This document shows positions 1-5,205 of a DNA stretch of 8,026 bases, in pieces (the stretch's first letter is position 1; the number at the start of each line of letters is the position of its first letter). Made by a program: the position numbers and the translations under genes. The notes below the pieces were generated by a model. It was given only the letters and a program-made list of their open reading frames with translations. It had not been told where the DNA came from and searched no databases. The stretch is from Clostridia bacterium. GTDB taxonomy: Bacteria; Bacillota_A; Clostridia; Oscillospirales; Butyricicoccaceae. The stretch lies in assembly GCA_017421885.1 (NCBI GenBank), contig JAFOHJ010000137.1, forward strand, positions 1 to 8,026. The letters are read 5' to 3'.

Positions 1-299
1 GATTTTTGTGACATAAGCGCAAAGTGAGATGCCCAGTTAACACGACGCTGAGCATCGTTTACAGCTGCTACATTTTCAATAGAACAATTAAAAATAAGAA
101 CACCATCACCAGTTATTACAACACTTCGTTCACCTTCATCATAATAATCCGTTGAAAGGCTTAGCCAAGAGTATTCGTTGGAAGTAAAATAATCTTTCAT
201 ATCTGTTATAAGGTAATCAAGCAGTTCGCTGTTTTTGAGTTCAGTGAAAGTTTGATTTAGAAATGAATCATATTTTTTATTATTGCGAAATAGGCCCAT
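1..299 (-). CDS. hypothetical protein, 3' end beyond the window
   Basis: The frame is open from an ATG at 299 to the left edge, giving 99 residues that begin MGLFRNNKKYDSFLNQTF; the C-terminus is missing. The start is well supported: an in-frame TAG lies directly before the ATG, and AAAGGAGTG (313-305) sits 5 bases upstream. A full consensus promoter precedes it. The visible part is acidic and aromatic-rich, looks soluble, and has no signal peptide or membrane segment. Alternating hydrophobic runs around residues 60-75 suggest beta strands. I do not recognise the family. Its promoter carries two operator-like palindromes next to the divergent repressor gene, so it is probably the main target of that repressor. 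The AT-rich composition matches the repressor gene and differs from the operon to the right. Confidence 0.8.
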   Translation of the reverse strand, partial: MGLFRNNKKYDSFLNQTFTELKNSELLDYLITDMKDYFTSNEYSWLSLSTDYYDEGERSVVITGDGVLIFNCSIENVAAVNDAQRRVNWASHFALMSQK

Positions 300-330
300 C
301 TAATCACTCCTTTGCTGTAATAACGACTTA

Positions 331-359
331 ATTATATAACATTTTGTTATATATGTCAA
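331..359 (-). promoter_or_regulatory. consensus sigma-A promoter of the leftward hypothetical gene
   Basis: Reading leftward, TTGACA (359-354) is separated by exactly 17 bases from TATAAT (336-331), a perfect match to the housekeeping consensus in both boxes. Transcription would start near 324 and leave a leader of about 25 bases carrying the ribosome binding site. Unrepressed, this would be a strong promoter, so the overlapping palindromes make a repressor site likely. Confidence 0.85.
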
Positions 360-375
360 GATAACAAAATGTTTT
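336..375. promoter_or_regulatory. paired operator-like palindromes for the XRE repressor
   Basis: AACATTTTGTTAT (338-350) and ATAACAAAATGTT (361-373) form a perfect 13-base inverted repeat with a 10-base spacer. Each arm is also nearly palindromic by itself: ATAACATTTTGTTAT at 336-350 and ATAACAAAATGTTTT at 361-375, with centres 25 bases apart. The first copy fills the spacer between the -35 and -10 boxes of the leftward promoter; the second lies just upstream of its -35 box and over the expected -35 region of the rightward gene. This is the usual geometry for a Cro/CI-like dimer repressing a divergent pair. Binding by the adjacent regulator is inferred. Confidence 0.7.
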
Positions 376-378
376 ATC

Positions 379-384
379 TATACT
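379..384 (+). promoter_or_regulatory. likely -10 box of the XRE gene
   Basis: TATACT at 379-384 is a good -10 hexamer, about 34 bases before the ATG. No convincing -35 hexamer is seen 16 to 19 bases upstream, where the second operator copy lies. The promoter would therefore be weak and open to autoregulation. Confidence 0.45.
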
Positions 385-417
385 TTTTGTGAGTATCTTG
401 AAATGAGGTAGTGCATA

Positions 418-645
418 ATGTATAGAAGAATTCGCGATTTAAGAGAAGATGCAGATCTTTTGCAAAAAGATATAGCAATGTATCTAAAGTGTACGCAGGT
501 ATGTTATTCTCATTATGAAAATGGAAAGCGAGATATACCGACAGATGTACTTATCAGACTTGCTGATTTCTACAATACAAGTGTGGATTATCTACTTGGT
601 CTTACAGATGAAGTGAAACCTTATATTAGAAGCGTGAAGAAATAA
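418..645 (+). CDS. small XRE/Cro-type helix-turn-helix repressor
   Basis: This 75-residue protein is a single-domain DNA-binding regulator of the XRE (Cro/C1) family. The five-helix HTH fills residues 3-62: RIRDLRED at the start, QKDIAMYL (16-23) as the positioning helix, TQVCYSHYENGKRDIP (26-41) spanning the recognition helix and its conserved YENGKR turn, and LADFYNTSVDYLLGLTD (48-64), the standard ending of the domain. Only about ten residues follow, so there is no sensor or peptidase domain, and dimerisation must use the HTH itself. GAGGT (405-409) lies 8 bases before the ATG; an earlier ATG at 402 meets a stop after one codon. It probably represses the divergent gene and itself through the palindromes at 336-375. 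Such regulators are common at edges of mobile or phage-like segments. Confidence 0.92.
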   Translation: MYRRIRDLREDADLLQKDIAMYLKCTQVCYSHYENGKRDIPTDVLIRLADFYNTSVDYLLGLTDEVKPYIRSVKK

Positions 646-646
646 G

Positions 647-672
647 AAAGGCCGCCCCTCGGGGCGGCCTTT
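647..672. terminator. strong rho-independent terminator between convergent genes, probably bidirectional
   Basis: AAAGGCCGCCCC (647-658) and GGGGCGGCCTTT (661-672) are perfect complements around TC; sterically the loop is the tetranucleotide CTCG on an 11-pair stem. On the plus strand it is followed by a T-rich run (TTTTGATTTGATT) just after the XRE stop. On the minus strand it starts 13 bases after the dehydratase stop and is followed by TTTCTTATTTCTT. It can therefore end both transcripts. Confidence 0.93.
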
Positions 673-684
673 TGATTTGATTAT

Positions 685-2268
685 TTACTGTTTGCTGTGC
701 CATTCGCGGAACTTGCAGCTCAGCGCGCGTGCAGTAGGCGCGGCGCAGTGTCCTCCGCGTGCGGTGCAGAGAAGATCTCCCGAGAGTCCGCGTCCGATCT
801 GATCGGCAACATCGAGGACCTCGTGGAAGGACAGGACGGGGTCCTGACCGGCCAGCGCCCACTGGGCATATACGATCGACATCGTGGCCACAAACAGGAC
901 TCGTGCCATGCAGGGCATATCCTTGCCGCCGGGGATGGGGTCGCAGGGCCAGCCGACCGATGCCTGAAGAGCCATTGAAGCAGCAGCTTCAACCTGTTCG
1001 GGTGTTCCGCCCAGCATCTGAGCAACGGCAGCCGAGGCCATGGCGGCACAGCAGCCGCATTCGCCGGTGCATCCAATGACTTCGCCTGTGGGAGCGGTGC
1101 GGGTGTAGGCGATTGCACCTACACCGGCAGCAACGAAGAGGCCATTGAGGAGAACTTCCTGAGGCAGATCAAGAGTTTCCTGGACCGCCGAGAGGACTCC
1201 GAAGATAAATCCGCCTCCTGTGCCCATAGGGCCGGGAACGTTAAGAACACCTTCAACGGGAGGCTGACCTGCCATTACATACTGGATCGACTTGGAGATA
1301 ACACCCATATCGAGAGCAAGGTTGGGCATATGTGCATGCCACTTCTTATAGTGGAGCTCGGTAAAGGGAGTGGTGATAGGCTTTACATCCTCTTCATAGA
1401 GGGCATGTGTGCGGCGATACATATTATATGCCACCTTGTCGCGCATATAGGAAACGATCTGCTCGCGTGTCCATCCCGAGGCAGCCATTTCATAGTCGAT
1501 CGCGACTTCAGGCAGGCTCTTGCCCTGCTCGGAGGCAAGGCGGCGCCACTCTACCATATCTCTGAAGAGCTGGGGCTTCTTTGCCGACGTTGTGGGGACG
1601 GGCAGAACGGGCTTCATAAGGGCATAATCGAGGCCCTCGAGAGCTTTTGCGGCATCGTCGGTCAGGCCGTCGACCTTGAACCAGTGCATGATTCCACCCT
1701 TCTGGCCATTGCCGGTGCCGCACTCAAGAACAAGCTGGCAACCTTCGAGCTTAGCCTTGAGCTGAGTGCCGTCGAGAGCGGCTTCGGGGTCAAATACACA
1801 GAGAACATAGGTATCGCCCTTGCCTGCGTAGGCATATCCGTTTACCCATACTGTTTCGATCATACCGCCGCCGATGGAGTTGGCGACCAGAGTGGCCTTT
1901 TTGCCGCTTTTGCCGGTGATGATGAACTTGAGGGAGTTGATATGAGGGCTTTCCTTCATGCTGCAGAAGTCAAAGCGGTAAGGGATTCCGGCTTCGCGGA
2001 GCTGGGTCTTTACCTTGAAGAAATCGCTGTGGTCGGGCATGCGGCCGAGAGCGCCGTTGAGCATACCGAGGTCCTCGTTCATGGTGCCGAAGGTGCCCTT
2101 GAAAGAGCCATCATTATCCATCTCGACAACGATCTCGGCAACATCTTCGCCAAGGAGCGAGTTGCACAGATAGCCAGCCCTGCAGGGAGCCGCCATGTGC
2201 GAGCTGGAGCCGGGCTGCATTATAGGACCAAAAACATCGTTATAAAACTCGGGATAAAGTTCTGTCAT
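685..2268 (-). CDS. iron-sulfur L-serine dehydratase-like protein, fused beta and alpha domains
   Basis: This is a 527-residue homologue of single-chain [4Fe-4S] L-serine ammonia-lyases, which turn L-serine into pyruvate and ammonia in the cytosol. The N-terminal beta-type domain starts with GPIMQPGSSSHMAAPCRAG (14-32), matching the family's GPSSSHT motif. The alpha-type domain begins near 234, followed by VPGPMGTGGGFIFGVL (344-359), GCTGECGCCAAM (399-410), LGGTPEQVEAA (419-429), CDPIPGGKDMPC (442-453) and TARGGHCAAPTA (502-513). Cys400, Cys442 and Cys453 have the 42- and 11-residue spacing I recall for the cluster ligands of the Legionella enzyme. Departures are the altered APTNGA-type loop, extra cysteines at 404, 406 and 407, and about 70 residues more than the E. 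coli enzymes, so a substrate other than serine is possible. The ATG has AAGGCGG upstream. The gene has its own promoter and follows the GntR gene's terminator. Confidence 0.85.
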   Translation of the reverse strand: MTELYPEFYNDVFGPIMQPGSSSHMAAPCRAGYLCNSLLGEDVAEIVVEMDNDGSFKGTFGTMNEDLGMLNGALGRMPDHSDFFKVKTQLREAGIPYRFDFCSMKESPHINSLKFIITGKSGKKATLVANSIGGGMIETVWVNGYAYAGKGDTYVLCVFDPEAALDGTQLKAKLEGCQLVLECGTGNGQKGGIMHWFKVDGLTDDAAKALEGLDYALMKPVLPVPTTSAKKPQLFRDMVEWRRLASEQGKSLPEVAIDYEMAASGWTREQIVSYMRDKVAYNMYRRTHALYEEDVKPITTPFTELHYKKWHAHMPNLALDMGVISKSIQYVMAGQPPVEGVLNVPGPMGTGGGFIFGVLSAVQETLDLPQEVLLNGLFVAAGVGAIAYTRTAPTGEVIGCTGECGCCAAMASAAVAQMLGGTPEQVEAAASMALQASVGWPCDPIPGGKDMPCMARVLFVATMSIVYAQWALAGQDPVLSFHEVLDVADQIGRGLSGDLLCTARGGHCAAPTARALSCKFREWHSKQ

Positions 2269-2309
2269 ACCTTGTCCGCCTTTCAGTGTTTTGTTTATAA
2301 GCTGATTTG

Positions 2310-2338
2310 ATTATACCGCCATATCAACCTATAGTCAA
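2310..2338 (-). promoter_or_regulatory. promoter of the dehydratase-like gene
   Basis: Reading leftward, TTGACT (2338-2333) is followed by a 17-base spacer and TATAAT (2315-2310). This is one mismatch from the full consensus and lies 42 bases before the ATG at 2268. It sits directly downstream of the GntR gene's terminator, so the dehydratase-like gene can be transcribed separately from the upstream operon. A short inverted repeat, TTGAT (2307-2311) and ATCAA (2323-2327) with 11 bases between, covers the -10 box and is a possible operator, but five-base arms are weak evidence. Confidence 0.8.
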
Positions 2339-2343
2339 AGAAA

Positions 2344-2373
2344 AACGCAGGCCCCGGAGGGAGGACCTGCGTT
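2344..2373 (-). terminator. rho-independent terminator after the GntR gene
   Basis: In the minus-strand transcript AACGCAGGTCC (2373-2363) pairs with GGGCCTGCGTT (2354-2344) in an 11-pair stem with one G-U wobble and an 8-base loop. It is followed by TTTCTTTGAC, which extends the TT at the stem end into a T-rich run. It begins 8 bases past the GntR stop codon. Confidence 0.88.
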
Positions 2374-2380
2374 CTGTGTT

Positions 2381-3115
2381 TTAAATAGAGCTGAGTTGAA
2401 GCTCGACGCTGAAGGAATATTGGGTGTGTTCGTAAGAAAGCTGCATATATTCCACCAGCTCGCCGGTAGCCGAATAGGCGCGGCGGTTAATGGAAAGGAC
2501 AGGACTTTCGAGGGGAATATCCAGAGCATCGGCTACCTTGGGAGAGGCAGCATCGGCACGGATGACCTGCTTGCCTTTGCCCAGCGACATGTTCCACTTA
2601 CTTTCATAGATCTGATAGATCGTGTATCGCTCGACATCGGACGAAGTTATCAGTTCGCCGTACTTTGCCGGCAGCCAGATCTCAGCATAGGCGGCCTTTA
2701 CGCCTTCCATTACATGAAGACGTTCTAGATGCAGGCACTTTTTACCCAGGCCGCGTCTGAGCTCGGCGTCGAAATGTGAGGGTGTGTCGATCATCTCAAA
2801 GGACAGAACCTGGACCTGAGCCGACAGATGGCTGTCGGAGATGATATTATCGACACCGGTGAGACGTGTAAGGTTATCGTTGAGGATAGTGTTTTTGACA
2901 AAGGTGCCTTTTCCCTGAGTTACATCCAGCAAGCCCTGCTGAGTCAGCAGAGAAATAGCCTTGCGTATTGTTATGATGCTTACTCCGAAGCGCTGAGCCA
3001 GATTTGTCTGAGTGCCGATGTTTCCCGAAGGGTCGTATTTGCTGGAAAGGATCTCATCCTTAAGGATCGTCGCTATCTGTTCATACATAGGCACACTGGA
3101 GCTTTTGTTTATCAC
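2381..3115 (-). CDS. GntR-family (HutC/UTRA type) transcription regulator
   Basis: This 244-residue protein has a GntR winged HTH (about 8-74), with YEQIATILKDEI, LAQRFGVSIITIRKAISLL (39-57) and the wing GLLDVTQGKGTFV (61-73). A UTRA effector-binding domain (about 95-240) follows, with LHLERLHVMEGV and AYAEIWLPA in its conserved strands. HutC-type members bind a small molecule in the UTRA pocket and release DNA, so this is the likely local regulator of the transport and catabolic genes. The usual LPSE and VSR residues of the reading head are IGTQ (33-36) and VSI (45-47). The start is GTG at 3115, with GAGGTG (3128-3123) 7 bases before it. The gene lies 42 bases after the aminotransferase gene and ends at a terminator. 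The effector is unknown. Confidence 0.92.
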   Translation of the reverse strand: MINKSSSVPMYEQIATILKDEILSSKYDPSGNIGTQTNLAQRFGVSIITIRKAISLLTQQGLLDVTQGKGTFVKNTILNDNLTRLTGVDNIISDSHLSAQVQVLSFEMIDTPSHFDAELRRGLGKKCLHLERLHVMEGVKAAYAEIWLPAKYGELITSSDVERYTIYQIYESKWNMSLGKGKQVIRADAASPKVADALDIPLESPVLSINRRAYSATGELVEYMQLSYEHTQYSFSVELQLSSI

Positions 3116-3128
3116 ATTTCTTCACCTC
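3112..3128 (-). promoter_or_regulatory. GntR start region: ribosome binding site with an overlapping ATG-TGA start-stop
   Basis: Reading leftward, GAGGTG (3128-3123) is followed after 5 bases by ATG (3117-3115), whose next codon is TGA (3114-3112). The GntR frame uses the GTG at 3115-3113, overlapping both. Both initiators are at workable distances from the ribosome binding site. Initiation at the ATG would make only methionine and would reduce translation of the regulator. Confidence 0.5.
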
Positions 3129-3139
3129 ACATTATTATA

Positions 3140-3168
3140 AGAATATATTTTTTATAGTTATTTGTCAA
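3140..3168 (-). promoter_or_regulatory. possible internal promoter for the GntR gene
   Basis: Reading leftward, a perfect TTGACA (3168-3163) covers the last codons of the aminotransferase gene. After 17 bases comes TATTCT (3145-3140), four of six matches to the -10 consensus. A perfect TATAAT (3139-3134) lies just beyond but would need a 23-base spacer from that -35 box. A secondary promoter giving basal regulator expression is plausible but not proven, because AT-rich DNA yields such matches by chance. Confidence 0.45.
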
Positions 3169-4375
3169 GCTGAGCCAGACATCTGTCGAGAGCATCGGCC
3201 ATAAGGCAGATCTCTTCTTCGGTGACAGTGTAGGGGGGCTTGAACATGATACAGTTGTTGACCGAAGGCGATGTGAATACACGCGCCTGCCTGAGTGCAG
3301 CCTGGACAGCCTTCTGGTGTTCGGCTGTATCAAACTCTACAGCTGCGGCAAGGCCCATACAGCGGACCTCATTTACAGCAGGATACTTTTCAGCGATTTT
3401 CTCAAGCTTTTTGGCCATGAGTTTACCCACTGCATCGATATGCTCAAGAAGGCCGTTTTCAAGGAGTTCTTCGAAAACCGCACACGCGGCAGAGCAAGCC
3501 AGAACATCGTCGCCTGCACCGCCGGTAAGAGCCTTGAGGTATTTTTCCTCAGGGATCTCCTTCGAGAGGATGACACCCATATGCAGGCCGTTTACGATAG
3601 ACTTACCAAGCAGCAGCATATCGGGGTCGAGGCCTTCCTCCTCAAAGCGGTAGAGCTTGCCGGTGCGTCCCATGCCGCTCTGCACTTCATCGAGGATAAA
3701 GAGAGCACCGTGAGTATGTGCCCAGTCCTGAAGAGCCTTAAGCCAGCCCTTGGGAGGGGGAATGACACCGCTGCCCTGATAAGCTTCGACGATAACGGCG
3801 CCTACATCATTAGCACCTTCAAACTTTATCTTATTATCGAGGAAACGAAGGCAGAAATTGTTGCAGTCTTCACACTTTTTCTCGTAAGGGCAATGGCTGC
3901 AGTTGGGATAGGCAGCAAGAAGCACACCGGGGGCAATGGGGCCATAATCGGTCTTGCGCTGCACCATACCCGACATTGAGGCACTGAGATAGGTGCGGCC
4001 GTGGATGCTGTTCCAAAAGGAGAGCACCTCGGTCTTTCCCGTCTGCTTGAGAGCGGTTCGAACGGCCCATTCGGTGGCTTCCGAGCCAGAGGCAGTCAGG
4101 TGGATATAATTAAATTTATGCCCTGTGGTATCCATCAGGTATTTCTGTAGTTTTTCCTTGGCGGGAGCAAGGCCGGCCTTGTTGGAGGTCATTCCGTTCA
4201 GCGCTTCGGTCATACGCTTGATGAAGTGCTGGTTATTCTGGCCAAGGGTGGTGCATATCTGATTGAAATCGAGATAGCGGTTGCCCTCGCTGTCATAGAG
4301 CGAGGCACAGTCGCCATGGGTCAGGTCTATTTTCTGAGTGTGCAGCACGGGCAGCAGCATATCATAATTATTCAT
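3158..4375 (-). CDS. class III PLP-dependent aminotransferase
   Basis: This 405-residue fold-type I aminotransferase resembles the acetylornithine/GABA aminotransferase group. Visible PLP features are the phosphate-binding SGSEA (96-100), HG at 125-126, ILDEVQSGMGRTG (227-239) with Asp229 for the pyridine nitrogen, and GKSIVNG (257-263) with Lys258 as the Schiff-base lysine. The length is normal and no key residue is missing. Members move an amino group, often a terminal one, from an amine or amino acid to a 2-oxo acid in the cytosol; the donor here is unknown. RKTDYGPIAPG (140-150) recalls a segment of dialkylglycine decarboxylase. Five cysteines (159, 162, 168, 171, 175) form a cluster. The start is 3 bases after the amidohydrolase stop, and its ribosome binding site (GAGGTG) lies within that gene, indicating translational coupling and a shared pathway. 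Confidence 0.92.
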   Translation of the reverse strand: MNNYDMLLPVLHTQKIDLTHGDCASLYDSEGNRYLDFNQICTTLGQNNQHFIKRMTEALNGMTSNKAGLAPAKEKLQKYLMDTTGHKFNYIHLTASGSEATEWAVRTALKQTGKTEVLSFWNSIHGRTYLSASMSGMVQRKTDYGPIAPGVLLAAYPNCSHCPYEKKCEDCNNFCLRFLDNKIKFEGANDVGAVIVEAYQGSGVIPPPKGWLKALQDWAHTHGALFILDEVQSGMGRTGKLYRFEEEGLDPDMLLLGKSIVNGLHMGVILSKEIPEEKYLKALTGGAGDDVLACSAACAVFEELLENGLLEHIDAVGKLMAKKLEKIAEKYPAVNEVRCMGLAAAVEFDTAEHQKAVQAALRQARVFTSPSVNNCIMFKPPYTVTEEEICLMADALDRCLAQLDK

Positions 4376-4378
4376 CGA

Positions 4379-5140
4379 TCACACCTCTTCTTCGGGGTTA
4401 TAGTAATCACAAGGCTCCCAGGGAATGAACTCGTTCAGGAAGGCAACGAGGTCTGATACCTGAGCTTTGAGGATGGCTTCGCCCTTTTCGGCTGTGGCAA
4501 GGGTGCTGTTGCCGTTGGTGCCGCAGGGAGTGCACATGCGGTTGGGGAAATAGATCTTGCCCTTTGTTTTGGGGAAGAAGGAAGAATATTCTTCTGTGGT
4601 CTTATCCATCTGAACGAGGTCGGGGCGGAGATAGAGCATGCAGGAGGTTTCGGCTTCGTCGCCGTGTCCGCCGCGCTTCTGGCTGCATACAGCCTTGTCT
4701 ACTTCCGAGCCGAGACCGGTGCAGTCGGAAACAGCCACCTTGATGTTATATTCGTTGTTGAGGGTCAGAGCCAGCAGCTTGAGAGGAATATGTGTGGAAA
4801 CGCCATCATCGATTATGAGGAATTTCTTTACTCCGAAGCGCTGGAAACTGAGGATGACATCCTTGACATAATCAAAGAAGTGCTGGAACTCGATGTTGAT
4901 GGATCCCTTCCATTTGATGAAATTGGGGAAATAGCCAAAGGGCATTGTGGGAAGAGTTACGACATCGCAGGCTTTGGTAACTTCCTTTGCAAGATGGTCG
5001 GCAACCATATAATCGGTGCCCATGGGCAGATGATTGCCATGCTCCTTAGAGCCGCCGCCGATAGGCAGCACGATGACGGTTTTTTCGTTGATAAGTGTCT
5101 GACACTGTTCATATGTAAGTTCACTGATGAAATATCCCAT
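4379..5140 (-). CDS. creatininase-family amidohydrolase
   Basis: This 253-residue protein has the usual length for the creatininase family, metal-dependent cytosolic hydrolases of cyclic or linear amides (creatinine, formamide-type intermediates, peptide precursors). GGGSKEHGNHLPMGTD (28-43) is the first metal-binding segment, with Glu33, His34, His37 and Asp43. GGHGDEAETS (157-166) is the second, with His159, Glu162 and Glu164. The usual NGHGGN loop is replaced by DDGVST (111-116), and the first motif reads KEHG instead of EQHG. This matches a branch I recall with KEHG and GVST motifs and no settled substrate, so creatinine should not be assumed. GTNGNSTLATAEKGE (207-221) is a conserved C-terminal segment. 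The ATG at 5140 follows AAAGGAGG with a 9-base gap. The gene starts 65 bases after the ATPase gene and is coupled to the aminotransferase gene. Confidence 0.9.
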   Translation of the reverse strand: MGYFISELTYEQCQTLINEKTVIVLPIGGGSKEHGNHLPMGTDYMVADHLAKEVTKACDVVTLPTMPFGYFPNFIKWKGSINIEFQHFFDYVKDVILSFQRFGVKKFLIIDDGVSTHIPLKLLALTLNNEYNIKVAVSDCTGLGSEVDKAVCSQKRGGHGDEAETSCMLYLRPDLVQMDKTTEEYSSFFPKTKGKIYFPNRMCTPCGTNGNSTLATAEKGEAILKAQVSDLVAFLNEFIPWEPCDYYNPEEEV

Positions 5141-5164
5141 ACTTATTTGCCTCCTTTGATAGGC

Positions 5165-5195
5165 CTTATCCTGAGGGGCACGGCCTCAGGATAAG
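5165..5195 (-). repeat. intercistronic inverted repeat between transporter and enzyme genes
   Basis: CTTATCCTGAGG (5165-5176) and CCTCAGGATAAG (5184-5195) are perfect 12-base complements with a 7-base loop. In the minus-strand transcript the hairpin starts 10 bases after the OppF-like stop and ends 7 bases before the AAAGGAGG of the amidohydrolase gene. No T-run follows on either strand, so it is not a standard intrinsic terminator. More likely roles are protecting the 3' end of the transporter message, marking a processing point, or partly slowing transcription into the enzyme genes. Confidence 0.8.
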
Positions 5196-5205
5196 AAATG
5201 TTTTG

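Noticed and set aside
1330..2310. Long plus-strand open frame (326 codons) antisense to the dehydratase-like gene
   Set aside because: It lies opposite a clear enzyme gene with conserved motifs, its product resembles no family, and GC-rich codon bias often opens the complementary frame.
3131..3144. Imperfect palindrome ATTATTATAAGAAT as a GntR operator
   Set aside because: It is made only of AT-rich bases around TTATAA, overlaps the possible -10 boxes, and has no clear copy at the dehydratase promoter.
3317..3979. Plus-strand open frame of 220 codons
   Set aside because: It is a shadow of the aminotransferase gene on the other strand, with no ribosome binding site or recognisable product.
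5165..5195. Hairpin as an intrinsic terminator
   Set aside because: No T-run follows the stem on either strand, so it is reported as an intercistronic hairpin instead.
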